Below, piece after piece: positions 42,989 to 54,653 of a stretch of DNA of 64,000 bases. The DNA is from Magicicada septendecula (lineage: Eukaryota > Arthropoda > Insecta > Hemiptera > Cicadidae): NCBI GenBank assembly GCA_034769895.1, contig CM068375.1:251389542-251453541 (forward strand), written 5' to 3'. The position numbers and the translations under genes were made by a program. Every line of letters begins with the position of its first letter. Position 1 is the stretch's first letter. The notes beneath the pieces were generated by a model. The model ran no database searches. It was not told the DNA's origin and worked only from the letters and a program-made list of their open reading frames with translations.

Positions 42989-44706
42989 TTATCTATTGTT
43001 GTGTTGGGGCGTGTACTCTATGGTTATGTTATCTATAATCTTATCATATAGTGTGTGTGATTTAAATGCCAATTGTTCGTTTAGTATATTATTAGGATTA
43101 TTTCTGAAGGCCCGGTAAATTTCGAACTCTTCTACTGCATCCATATATCTTCCCTTTTTGCAAATGTGTAAGGGTTTGCAATTTGCCTCAAAATTTGTGT
43201 AATTATGATTTAATGAAACGAGATGTTTAGCGTAATTTGATTTATTTATATTTGAAATGCTCATGGGTAAGTGTTCTTTATATCTTTAGAAAAAACCCCT
43301 ACCAGTCTGACCAATGTAATGCATGTCGCAGTCATCATATATCATCTTGTATACGCCCGTTCTTTTTTCAGTTGATGTTCGTGTGGCATTATTTAACATT
43401 TTTTGGATATTGTTATTTGTTCTAAATGTGATGTGGATGTTATGTTTTTTAAATGTATTTCTAATGAGCATTGAGAAGTTGTTAGTATAATCAACCGCCC
43501 TATATATTGCGTCCATCGTGACACGGTGAGGGTTGTCAGTTCTGCGTTTGTGTCTAAGCATCAAGTGTTCAACTAATGAGCTGCGGTAACCGTTCGCAAT
43601 TGCAGTGTGTTTAATTATATCTATTTCTTCCTTGTGGTTTGTTGGATCTAAAGGTACACTGTATAGTCTATGTATCAGACTGTTGAACGCGGCCATTTTT
43701 TGTGAGTGCGGGTGGAAAGAATCAGCATGTATGACACCATCAGTTGTGGTGGGTTTTCTGTATATACTGTATTGAAATTTATTATTGTGTTTCATAAAAG
43801 TTAAATCCCAAAAATTTATTGCGTTGTTTGACTCTATTTCGAGTGTGAACTGTATGTTTTTGGTGATGTTATTCATGTAATGTAACAGCATGTTTGCCTG
43901 TCTCGTTGTCCCGTCGAAGATAACAAATGTGTCATCTATGTATCTTTTATAAAATGTAATGTTATGTTGCCATTTATTATGTGGTGATAGCAAATATGTA
44001 TTTTCGAAGTTATTCAGGAAAATGTCAGCCAACAAACCGGACAAGGGTGAACCCATTGCAAGACCCTCCTCTTGAATAAAAATTGTGTTACTGAATGTGA
44101 AATAATTTTGTTTCAATATTACGTCTAGTAAAAGTAACAATTCTGTTACTTCTTGTAGATTTAACTTTCCTGTTCGTATTAAATTATTTTTTAGAATGTC
44201 CAAGGTTGTCTATACTGGGACGCTTGTATAGAGGTTTACTATGTCAAAAGAGATTAACTTATACTGACTATTAATGTTAAGGTCTTTAGTTAATTTTATT
44301 AATTCAATGCTATTTTTTATAGAATGATTGTTGTCTATGGTTATATTATTTTTTATTAATTGGACCAATTTCTTGGATAATTTATAACCCGGGACTGTTG
44401 TGTAATTAACGAGAGGTCTTATCGGTATACCTGGTTTATGGATCTTAGGTAAACCGTTGAACATGGGTGCATGTGCGATTATGGGTTTCAACTGGCGGCG
44501 TGTAGTTTCATCGAAAAGGTGTGTGCATTTATTAATCGTTTGGTTGATATATTTTATATACTTTGTTGTGGGATCGGAATCTATGGCTCTTATGTTGTTG
44601 CTATGGATAAATTCATATACTTTTTGTTGATGCATGTCTATCGGTAAAATAACCATAGTGTTGCCCTTGTCTGATTTAGTGGCTAAGGCCTTATGTTCGT
44701 TTAGTT
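42989..44706 (-). pseudogene. Penelope-like RT/endonuclease, two nonsense codons
   Basis: A single minus-strand frame of about 570 codons with stops only at 44210-44212 and 43286-43288. In order: ALATKSDKGNTMVIL, PKIHKPGIPIRPLVN (RT motif 2), YKLISFDIVNLYTSVPV (motif A Asp), EEGLAMGSPLSGLLADIF (motif B), YKRYIDDTFVIF (motif C YIDD), YRKPTTTDG and HSQKMAAFNSLIHRLY (thumb). The endonuclease follows (GVYKMIYDD, HYIGQTGRG, a stop where the right arm has Glu, RYKEHLP, AVEEFEIYRAFRNN). The N-terminus before the first motif is missing because of the inversion point. Apart from the two stops it looks well kept, so the insertion is recent. Confidence 0.9.
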
Positions 44707-44707
44707 T

Positions 44708-45224
44708 ATATAGGGCGGTTGATTATACTAACAACTTCTCAATGCTCATTAGAAATACATTTAAAAAACATAACATCCACATCACATTTAGAACAAATAA
44801 CAATATCCAAAAAATGTTAAATAATGCCACACGAACATCAATTGAAAAAAGAACGGGCGTATACAAGATGATATGTGATGACTGCGACATGCATTACATT
44901 GGTCAGACTGGCAGGGTTTTTTTTGAAAGATATAAAGAACACTTACCCACGAGCATTTCAAATATAAATAAATCAAATTACGCTAAACATCTCGTTTCAT
45001 TAAATCATAATTACACAAATTTTGAGGCAAATTGCAAACCCTTACACATTTGCAAAAAGGGAAGATATATGGATGCAGTAGAAGAGTTCAAAATTTACCG
45101 GGCCTTCAGAAATAATCCTAATAATATACTAAATGAACAATTGGCATTTAAATCACATACATTATATGATAAGATTATAGATAACATAACCATAGAGTAC
45201 ACGCCCCAACACAACAATAGATAA
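44708..45224 (+). pseudogene. Penelope-like RT end and endonuclease, right arm (5' truncated)
   Basis: Open throughout: YRAVDYTNNFSMLIRNTFK, the linker, then GVYKMICDDCDMHYIGQTG, RYKEHLP, HICKKGRYMDAVEEFKIYRA and the C-terminus TIEYTPQHNNR. Here the codon after VFF is GAA, so the endonuclease frame is intact, unlike in the left arm. The RT catalytic motifs are absent. The upstream frame back to 44634 is antisense sequence of the other copy and not part of the protein. Confidence 0.85.
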
Positions 45225-45382
45225 CATGATAACTTAAATAAACTGTGCAGTACGTCATCAACCGGTGTCGAGTGTGCACTCACATTCGCGTACATCGCTG
45301 TGTTTGGAGAACATATACATAAATGTATTTTAGTGTCACTTTTAATGTTTTAACGAAGTCATAACCGACGAATTTTTACTCT

Positions 45383-45416
45383 CTGATGATGGATTAAATT
45401 AATCCGAAATGCGTAA
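45383..45416 (+). ncRNA. Hammerhead ribozyme core, right arm (one core mutation)
   Basis: Same as the left arm (CTGATGA, T, GGATTAA/TTAATCC, GAAA), but stem III reads ATGCGT instead of ACGCGT, so the C-G pair becomes U-G. It lies 158 nt after the endonuclease stop. Confidence 0.6.
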
Positions 45417-45678
45417 GAAGACAGAAACCAAGCGGTCACATAGACGGATTAAGGTAAAAATTTTTAAAAATTTAATTATAATAATTGTGACGCGGATACC
45501 AGTACAATGACTTTAAAATTTATTCACAAGTTTTTGAAATTATGTTTTCTATTATGGATTCTTCTTTTATTTCTATTAGTTTCACATTCAATTTACATTT
45601 TAAAATTAGTCTTTAAGTAACTCACAACCTACAGGTTTAGTGTACAAAACCCTTAGAAATTTTCAATATAAGTGCCAT

Positions 45679-46700
45679 TGTGATGTTACTCACCTTTATC
45701 ACATTTAAATTATTAATAATACAGAATAAACTTACCTTACAGGCCAAGGTCCGTCACACGAACTGTGAACTATAAACGTGACTTGGGTTTACGTACGTCA
45801 ATGACTACACACATTTTATAGTTAACTAACTCAACTTGATTTATTTATTTCTTATGTCATAATCTTTAATGACTCAATAAACATACTTCCTCCTTCTCTA
45901 CAATTTTTGATGAACAAATTAATACTGGGATGTCAATCCCATCTGGCAAAATTACGGCCACATGGATACATAAAAACCATTTACACTTCTACCTCCATCA
46001 TAATCTTAAATCATTTATTAGCTAATTAAGAAAAACAACCGAGTACTTGCGCACACACACATTCATTCAGAATTTAAATTATTCCCCCTTTAAAAAATAG
46101 AGCTCTTTATATTAAGATGGTTTATAATTATTTGGTCGTGTCAACTATCGGCGTCCCCACTAGCCACATGCCGCACTGCGTATGTGTCTGAAAATCGTTG
46201 CACTGTTCGAATTTTAAAAGTTTCTATTGATTAATTAGGTTCACTGATTCAAAAGTTCCATTCTGCACTGTTTTACTGTTTTAATTTCACATTCCTACAG
46301 TTAAAAGATTTTTTCTTTCGGGTCGCGAGCCTATTGTACAGCCGGCTGCGGCCATGGTTGTTAGACGACAACTGACGCTAACAAAGGCATCTCAAACGGC
46401 CACTTCCTCTACAGGTTCAGCAACTTGCTCTGTGATTCGTTAACAAAACCACGTGACAGGTTAATTAGTTACATTTCAGTTTACTTCCGTTATTAACTTT
46501 GGGTCCAAGAGTACAAACAGCGGCACACACGCGCGCTCGCACCCACATTCCAACGTTTTATCTTTCTCGTACCTGGTTCTGCCTGACACAGAGTGTTAAA
46601 TAAATTAAGTTTTTGTGACAATAAATGGTGCCCAAACAGATTGGCCCCAAATTATTATAAAATTAAAAAATAGACCCTCCTCTTTATTCGCCCCGTTACA
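45679..46700 (-). mobile_element. Solo LTR
   Basis: TGTGATGTTACTC at the left and CCCCGTTACA at the right, flanked by CCAT on both sides (45675-45678, 46701-46704). No internal region or second LTR is adjacent. The layout (G+C-rich stretch with ACATTCCAACG, ending CGTTACA) resembles the LTRs of X, so it belongs to a related family. Confidence 0.75.
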
Positions 46701-46704
46701 CCAT

Positions 46705-47551
46705 GAAGACTAGATGATTGTAAAACCAAAAGCCGTTCACTTTTATATTAATATAAATTAAATTTCATTTTGCAATATATGTCAAATAATGTGTTGTAAA
46801 ATTGTGAATAAATATTTTGTATAAACCTTCACTCTAATAAAAACATTGTTTTTTTAAATCTTGACTCTTGTAACAAACTGTTTTTTCTTCTTTAATAACC
46901 ATCATCTGGTGCATACATTTCTGTCATTTTTATCATGTTGTATCATGGTTTTAACATATGGGAGTTTGGTGCTCAACCCTCCTCCCAAATTTCCCACTCA
47001 CCCAAAAGATTGTAATATTGCCGTTTTATTACTCTTTTTAAGTCAGACTTAACATTATGTATAATAAACAGTGTTAGTAGTTAATTCTTTTTGACCACAG
47101 AAGTGAGATGGGTGACCATAATACTCATTCCTTCCATTTTTTGTTGAATCCTCCCAAAAATGAAATTTTGCATGCACCCATTATTTTTATAAATCCGTTC
47201 ACATAAAAATCCTTTTAACTGTGATCACAACCAGTACTAACACAGTTAATTCTCATGTAAGAATTTTAGGATAATCATAATTTGTTTCTGTTATGGAAGT
47301 TCTTATAGTATAGATTTGAATTTAAATTGAATCCCCAATTATCACATTCCTTCAGAAATTTATATGACAGTCCTAGTATACTACAATCACCTTAAACCAA
47401 GTACTGCATAGTACCAGATATCAGAATGTGTTGACTAACAGTTTAGTTTTGCTAAATTTGTTGGCCTGTGAACTTCTCCTTTGTGGCGTATAGGTTTTCA
47501 TTATAGTCCATGACTATAGCCATTCGCAGTTGAGAACACGCAGAGGTAACT
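46705..47551. other. No gene recognised
   Basis: AT-rich; the frame at 46861-47052 has no motif. Confidence 0.4.
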
Positions 47552-47741
47552 CCAACTTTGTCACTCCTTATTGCCACACTGCTAAATACTTTGTTCTTGA
47601 CGAGGGATTTTGTTGTCTCCACCATCTTCAGGTCTTAAACAGGAAGATGGTTGTTTAAGACCTGAAGATGGTGGAGACACCGAAAGGCCTCGTCAAGAAT
47701 GAAGTATTTAGCAGTGTGGCAATAAGTAGTGACAAAGTTGG
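47552..47741. repeat. Foldback repeat with hammerhead-like core
   Basis: Two ~90-nt inverted arms (47552-47641, 47652-47741) with a spacer of about 10 nt. The ends are CCAACTTTGTCACT and AGTGACAAAGTTGG. A related copy with the same terminal TGACAAAGTTGG is at 36575-36775. It encodes nothing. Confidence 0.85.
47655..47698 (+). ncRNA. Hammerhead-like motif in foldback arm
   Basis: GAC, CTGAAGA (fits CUGANGA), one extra T, stem II GGTG/CACC with a GAGA tetraloop, GAAA, then stem III A-U and G-C with a 2-nt loop (AGGCCT), C as cleavage base and GTC, which pairs with the GAC upstream. All core positions are present, with stem III changed from C-G to G-C relative to the Penelope copies. Stem I is only three pairs, so it may be weak or work as a dimer. 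The left arm carries a decayed copy on the minus strand. Confidence 0.5.
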
Positions 47742-48557
47742 TGTTAAGATGGCTGCTAATAAAACTAACAAAACTGGCTGAGGGAACTGTTGGGTAAAGC
47801 TTGTCTATTAACCATTCAGAAAGAAATCATACATGCTTACTGATACTCTACACTATAAAAATGTTAGAGCACCGGTACTGTACTTGACTACCATATTTGG
47901 ATTATCAAGTAAAATATTAAACATTGTGTATTTTTGTATAAAACAAAATTTATTTACATTTAAATCTTGAATTAACATTGATTTAATACAAAAATTATGC
48001 TACAAATATCGAACAATCACAGCAAATTCCAAGCAGTTATTTACCAATATCAACTGTACACACTCACCTGGCTTATTGTACCAGTATTAAAAATTCTGTT
48101 CCAAGAATTAACTCAGTTTTTTTAACTTCTTCATTTAACTCTAATCACTGCTGTATCAACTTAAAACTTGTTATTATTAGTTTGCGTACACAATCATGAT
48201 CAATATTGTTGTATTTATCTGTTATTTTTTTATCTCCATTAGTTGCAATAGATTTTAGACACCAACTCTGATTTCATCTTTTTTGTTTTGATGTATAACT
48301 AAAATGTAGTTATCATTTTGAAATTCCTGTGGAATGTGTTACATATCTTTTTACTTTATTAACTGCCATAATAAGCACTTATTTCAATTCCTGTTTAGAA
48401 TTTTGTATTACACTGTTAGTAATCTCCATACTTTGACTGTGCAAAACTTGGCCCCTCCTACCAAGTTTCAGTTTTCATTTAAAATAATTATTATATACTA
48501 CTTTTATAAGTAGAGGCCTGACAGTCGTTCCTGAACAGTAGGCCTACGCTGCACCTA
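47742..48557. other. No gene recognised
   Basis: AT-rich, no ORF or repeat of note. Confidence 0.4.
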
Positions 48558-48565
48558 CTCAATGC

Positions 48566-51500
48566 CAGTGGCGGCTGGTGGTTGAAAATTTTGGGGGTTG
48601 CAGTTGTGGGTTGGATGGTATTAAATTGTTTAAATAGAAAATGCTAAAATATCACTAAGTTTATATGACTGAATAATAAAGTTAGTATTGTTTTATTTAA
48701 TTCGAAATTATGACTTATATGGTAATATAACATTTTCTGTGTAACAGCATCCAAAAAATGTATTGAAATTATTTTGAAATTAGTTAACGTAATAACAGGC
48801 GTATTTATTTTAGTATTGATTCGCTTTAGATAAACTACTTTACTGTGTATACATAATTAATATTGAAAAACATAGTTATACTTGGGAATAATTTTGTCAC
48901 TTACCCTTATTTGAAAAGAAAATCCATCCACCTTTCTTTCAGACGGGCAAATTTTTCAGTCACCTTCTGATTGAAATCAGGAATTTCCATGATCAGGTCT
49001 CTTTCTATTGAGAGCATGGCCAATGTAGACAATCTCTCTTGTGACATGGTGTTCCTTAGAAATGTCTTTATTCTTTTAAGCGTAGAAAAACATCTTTCTG
49101 CTTCAGAAGAGGTCATTGGTATTGTAATCAAAAATTCTAAGAGTTTTACAGCTTCACTAAAAGTTTCTTCTAACTTATTGTCTTTGAAAAAAGAGTACAA
49201 ACTAACAGCCCCTGGCAGTCTTCTAAAATTCGTTGCACTATAGATTGTTGCAAGTTCTGTACAGAGTTTTTTAAAATTGATAAAATTGTAAGCATTGCAT
49301 ACAGTTTTTACAGTGTCTTCTGGAAATTTAGAATCATAATCTGGAAACTTTTCTGACATGAACAAAGATGCTCCTACGAGATGGCTCGTGAATCTAAACC
49401 GTTCCTTTATTTGGCATATAATCACATCACATACTTCCTTCACCTGTCTCTTCCACTCAGTTTTGTCAGTCTTCCTTACTTTGGAGGTGAAATTTGTGAT
49501 GAATGTTGTGGCTCTCCAGTGTCTGTGTCAATATTATTTCTGATTTTCAACACATTTTCTTCAAAACTTGTAAGAGACCGTTTTATAACAGTGAGATCAA
49601 TGTCTACTTTATGGAGCTGATTAAAGAGTATGTCAGTAAGTGGCATAATTTTTCTAAAAAGTGAGAGCCAAAAAATAAAGTTTTGACTTACTAAAACTTT
49701 TAAATGGCCAGAAGTCTGTAAAAGAGTACTGTCATTTTTTATGTGATCAGAATCTAATATTGTTTTCATGCACTGTATTAGGTCCTGCCTGTGACATAAA
49801 TTGTTGTGACACTTCTCGATTGAAAGTTCCATCTGGTAGGTACAGATATGGGTAACCGCTTTTTTACTACTGCATCTAGTATTGATGTTCTTTGCGGACT
49901 AACTGAGAAAAAAGTGCAAAGACCTTGAACATTGGCAAAGTAAACTCGAACTCCCCTGTTTATTGATGCAGCTTTCATCACAACTAAATTCAGCTGATGT
50001 GCATGATAATGAACATATTGGGTATTGGCATAACAATTTTGTACAATTGCATGTACACCACTAGAAGTTCCAGCCATTACAGATGCTCCATCATATGTCT
50101 GTGCAATGAGCTTTTGGGGAGTTTCATTTATTTTGTGGTGTTTTAACTCATCAAGAATACATGATGCTAAGGCCCTGGCATCATGACGAGAAGGGTTAAG
50201 AAAAGTCCAGAATCTTTCTACAGGTCTGTTTTTTGCTATGTACCTATAGATAACAGCTACTTGGTATAAATTAGGCACATCGCTGGTTTCATCAGCAATA
50301 ACAGCTAAAAAATTTGCTTGTTTAATTTCATCTGAAATTCTTTTGTGACAGACTTCTAGCATTATTTGTAGTAATTCATTTTGAATGGTTTTAGAAGTAC
50401 CCGTAAATACTGTTGAAGTTTCAAGATGGTTTTCTAAAACTGTATCTAGTTCTGCATTAAAATCTATTAACCCTCTAAAAATTCCTGGATTATTTGATTC
50501 TTTAGACTCATCGTGGCCTCTTAAAGCTAGTTCAAACACACCACAGAAATGAATACAGTTGATAATAATACTTAGCACATATCTATTCTGCTTAACTTGT
50601 TCATTGTGAGCTACAATATTTCTCCTATAAGCTGTATCTAGTTGTTCTGCTATGTTAGTTGTTCCTAACAATGCTAACTGTAACTATTTTTTATGTGGGT
50701 ACCTGAAGCCTCATGTTTTTTTAGTTCTGTCATTAAAATGGTTTAAGTCTTTAAATCCAGTCTTAGTCCAAGTCTCCTCCCCTCCAAACAATATACAAGG
50801 AAAGCAAAATAATGCAATTTTAGTGTCACACCCACATAACCAGGAATATTTATTGTATAAGTCTGTTTTAAATTTACGATTAAAAATTCTATTACCTGAC
50901 TTTACAGTTTGTTTAAAACTTGAAAGATCTGGTGTAGGTCTACCTATTCTCTTAATTTCAGTTTTTTCCTCATTTGGACGTAAACTGAACGGTGTTTTCG
51001 TTAAGTTTTCGACAGAATTCATTGCGTCCTATGAGTTATATATAACGAATATCTGAATATCTTACACTACGACGCCTTAGTCCTTTAATATGCACTATTA
51101 TTTATATTTAACAATGAATTATACTAACACTTAACTAACACTAACAATAAACTTCACAAAAAATTCGACCGACACTAATGAACTAATAAAACAACATAAC
51201 CATACAAATTCCGACTGTCGCACCACATGTTATTTACCAACAAACTGGTGGCGCCGTGACTGACAAGTGGAGTTTGCAGTCCCTAATCACACCAGGCAAA
51301 GCTATAGCGATGTAATTTGAACACCCTAGTGTAGCCAGCCAGAACACAACTACACTGTGTTTCTCCATATACCAAGCGCGTCACAGCTGGTGTACACACC
51401 CGTAGTACACCGCGGCGAGAGCGTGTACGGTTTTTATTAAGTGCTCTGCACTTTTCAATCAACAAATGATTAATTACGATTATTTAGCTTGAAAACACTT

Positions 51501-51604
51501 ATTAATTATTGTTTTTTTTCATAATTTTATAATTGTAAAATACAGTTTATGGGGGATTTAATGGGGGTTGTGCGACCATGCAACCTAAACACAGGCCGCC
51601 ACTG
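48566..51604 (-). mobile_element. hAT transposon (ZMYM1-like type)
   Basis: Flanks CTCAATGC (48558-48565) and CTCAATGA (51605-51612) form an 8-bp duplication with one mismatch. The ends are inverted: CAGTGGCGGCTGGTGG at the left and, on the opposite strand at the right, CAGTGGCGGCCTGTG. It is 3039 bp with a broken transposase gene on the minus strand. Confidence 0.9.
48907..51022 (-). pseudogene. hAT transposase (DUF4371/ZMYM1-like), frameshifted
   Basis: It starts MNSVENLTKTPFSLRP, then a TTF-type zinc-finger-like region (YSWLCGCDTKIALFCFPC). An A-run indel near 50705 breaks the frame. The next part has LRGHDESKESNNPGIF, then the catalytic domain (FLAVIADETSDVPNLYQVA, AQTYDGASVMAGTSSG, YHAHQLNLVVM, VPTRWNF). 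Another shift lies near 49800 and one near 49450. The C-terminal dimerisation domain is intact (TIPMTSSEAERCFSTLKRIK, LSTLAMLSIERDL). Order and motifs are those of hAT transposases related to ZMYM1. At least three frame breaks. Confidence 0.9.
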
Positions 51605-51612
51605 CTCAATGA

Positions 51613-52516
51613 ATTTCACCCACTTACAAGTATGGCTAAGTTATCTAGAGAGAAGAGAGGGGAAACAACGTGATAACAGTTCAATGTCTCACTTCCATAT
51701 TATCTCCCTCTCTGTCACACACGTGCTTCCATTGTTCTTGCAGCCGATGTTCACACTATGAACACTGTACAAGACTGTTGTGTGCATGTTCGTGATAAAT
51801 TAAAATTTTGTTAGCCTGACAATGGAGTGTTTGTACGCATACACAGTGCATCTCTAAGCCACTGTTCAATTTCTATTGTCAGGTTTCTAAGTCAGATTTA
51901 TCTTCCTACATTACTCACTAGCTTAAAAAAACACTAAACAATGTAGATCACTATATACTACCAGAACTGTAGGAAATTGTTACAAAAACATAATTGCATA
52001 GTAACTATTTTGAACTGATACCAAAGTGTTGTTTGTCTGTGTTGTCATTTCCCCATTCCATGAAAACAGACGTTTTAATGTACACCTGCTCTTCTCAAAA
52101 TGAAGTAGTCCACTACAGTCAAGGACCTTCTGTTCCTTTCTCTTTCGTCAATGCTGCACAGCTGTCAACAGCTTGTCACAGTCCTAAATGGGAATGCCTA
52201 CTTTTGTGTTGCATTTAATTTCCTATCTGGTTTTATTTTAAATGTAATCAATGAGTTGGCTTAAGGAAGCAAATTCAGTACACAAAATATTATAATTCAT
52301 GCAATCAACTTATTTTACCATACAGTCATCGCTTTAATAATTCTATATGCATTTTTCTGTTTTAAATATTGTTACAACAGTCTCACAGATCGTTGTAAGG
52401 TACAGTAAAAGTTAATCATTCTCTTCAAGTAATCAGAACAAAACTATTTCTGTTATTTACTAATTGTACGTCATTTTATTTCATTAACTCAGTAGTTAAA
52501 TCATTTTTAGCTACTT
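51613..52516. other. No gene recognised
   Basis: Frames at 51549-51761 and 51994-52218 show no known domain. Confidence 0.4.
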
Positions 52517-52563
52517 TAAAGGTACGATTTCAAACCGCGCTGCCGTAGCAGCTCGCTGCATTT

Positions 52564-54653
52564 TCAGTAACTCTCCTTGCTCAACACAAGCGATAATTGT
52601 GGGGCTAATATCTTAGTGCCAGGTAAGAAATTATCTTTGGGGATATTGAATTCCCCGGCGGCAATCTTTTTGGCCCTGGCAGAATTTTTGAAAATACCAC
52701 TGTCACCTTCTTTTCCATAAGAGCCTGTATCCACTGCAATAAATTTGTAATTTGCACTTACAAGAGCCAAAAGAACAATAGAAAAATGTTGTTTATAACT
52801 GAAAAACAGGGACCCGCTATTCTCAGGGCATTTAATACGGACGTGTTTACCATCAATTTTGCCAATACAGTTTGGAAAACCCACAGATTCCAGAAATCGT
52901 CTGATAAACGTTTGAAGTCCCTCTGTTGGATTAGGCATGAAAATTGGAATAAGTTTTTTGCTCAGTATTGGTAATGTTGTTTTCACGATTACACTAATGT
53001 ATGACGCAGAAATGTGGTATGCAAATTCCATTGATTTGTACGATTCCCCAGTAGCCACAAATCTAAAACAAAACAATTTAAAATAATATTAGTGACTGCA
53101 AAATAATATTCATGTCAAGTACATTAATTTTTTTTTCAGGTGAAGACTGCAAGAAACGCTGGCAGTCATTATGCGATTCATATTTCCGGTATAAAAATAA
53201 AATGAAAAAGGGAACAGTTTCAGCTGCGACTAAAATACCAAAGTGACATCTATATGATAGATTGAGATTTTTAAGTGTGGTGCAGAGGGAGCGGGATAGT
53301 ATGTCCAATATTGAAGAACCATCACAGGACATACTATCTGACCTGACGGTTACTAACGATGTACTGAATACGACGAACACTGAAGAACCTACGACAAACA
53401 CTGAAGAACAACCAGCGTCGAGTCCCAAACAATTAAAAAAAACACAATATACGTGTAAAAAAAGAAAACGCGATTGTGATAATCAACACGTTGAATTGAT
53501 TACGCTTTTAAAAATGAGAGAGGAGCAGAGACAACAAGATATACTGAATCTCACTAAATTTAATTCGTCAATCAAAACTTTTGGTGAACACGTTAAAACA
53601 GTGCTGAGCAGCCTACCTCCTTCAATGATGATCCAAGCAAAATCTGAAATGTTCAACATACTCACAAAATATGAACTTCGAAATGCGGCATCTACTCCAT
53701 GGACTGAGGACTCGACGCCAGTCTACTCGCCAGCGAGTGCCGTATCAGCACACGACACCAACATACAAGACTTTTCTGGGACAGATCCAGTTCTACTTGA
53801 GAATGTAACAAATGAACAATACTTGGACTTTACTCATGACAAAATGTAATAAGCAAGTGAATTTTTGTATATTTTTATAATAAAAATTGAGATTTAATCG
53901 TGTGCATTTTATTAACTGTGGATTATGAATACAAAGTGGAAAAAGTGTGTAATGCATAAAAAACAAGTCCATATAAAACTCAAATTTTTACTGTCAAATA
54001 CCATACAAACATACAGTGAAACTCGTGTATTTGTTGTGTTTATTAAATTAAGGAACTATTTTTAAGGAAAATAAGATCAAATTTTTTGTAGTAATCACAT
54101 AGATAATTCCAGTCACATCCACCATTCATCCATCCATCCATACATACATTCATAGGTACATACGTACAGTATGATACATACATACTTACTACAGAATCGA
54201 ATGAAAAACTGGGTGCATACGAGTTTGTATGTATTACCTACACATGTACATGATTGCATTACTTGTCGAATATCGTTTTATAAAGTAAAGTAAACAAGTT
54301 TACTTTCTTTTGACAAAGTTTACTTACCGTAGGGTTACGAAAAGTTTTTGTTGGGCACTAATACACTGTCGTGTTGTAGAAGGCTTCAAGTCTTCAGCAA
54401 CCAAACTCAGCAGCATATCGAACTGATCATAATTGAGTCTGCAGTATTGTCTAAACAGCTCTTCATCCCGTTTTAAGTACCTTTCTATTAATATTTTAAA
54501 GCATCCTTCTTCTTCACGCCTTTTGAAGACTTCTTTGGTGGCTCTCCTTTTTCGTTTGTGGATAAATGAAGCTAACATTAGTAAAGTGTCATCGTCTTCT
54601 TCTTCTTGCAGTAATTTCATTAATTTTAGTTTTTTAGAAGCGATGAACGACAT
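52564..54653 (-). pseudogene. Harbinger nuclease, two exons, C-terminus lost
   Basis: Exon 1 (54653-54328) starts MSFIASKKLKLMKLLQEEED and ends QQKLFVTLR, followed by donor GTAAGT. Exon 2 starts at 53062 after TTTTGTTTTAG and joins in frame: FVATGESYKSMEFAYHIS, then VGFPNCIGKIDGKHVRIKCP (first catalytic Asp) and FIAVDTGSYGKEGDSGIF (second). The frame then runs out at KDNFLPGTKILAPQ and stops at 52564, just inside the left terminal repeat. The third catalytic acid and the usual last third of the protein are missing, so it cannot act as a nuclease. Harbinger nucleases need a partner DNA-binding protein; its relic is the MADF frame. Confidence 0.85.
53140..53849 (+). pseudogene. Harbinger MADF/Myb-like DNA-binding protein, truncated
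   Basis: After an acceptor (TTTTTTTTCAG, to 53139) the frame reads EDCKKRWQSLCDSYFRYKN, KMKKGTVSAATKIPK, a TGA at 53244-53246 in place of the expected Trp, HLYDRLRFL, a long polar middle (TTNTEEPTTNTEEQPASSPK, a basic KKTQYTCKKRKRD) and a C-terminal region with LLKMREEQRQQDIL. The first part is the C-terminal half of a MADF DNA-binding domain. The N-terminal half is missing; its expected place is occupied by the nuclease gene. It lies antisense inside the intron of the nuclease gene. Confidence 0.75.

Larger units (their letters stand above)
42733..45518. mobile_element. Compound inverted Penelope-like insertion
   Basis: Flanked by an 11-bp target duplication TTTATTCACAA (42722-42732, 45519-45529). 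Arms 42733-43506 and 44708-45480 are ~774-bp near-identical inverted repeats. Each holds the RT end, the GIY-YIG endonuclease, 3' UTR and a hammerhead core, pointing outward. Between them is 1.2 kb of the same element on the minus strand (rest of the RT). So a long minus-strand copy is joined at its 5' end to a shorter + strand copy. A 38-bp extra sequence sits before the right duplication. Inverted and partial copies are typical products of Penelope retrotransposition. Confidence 0.9.
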
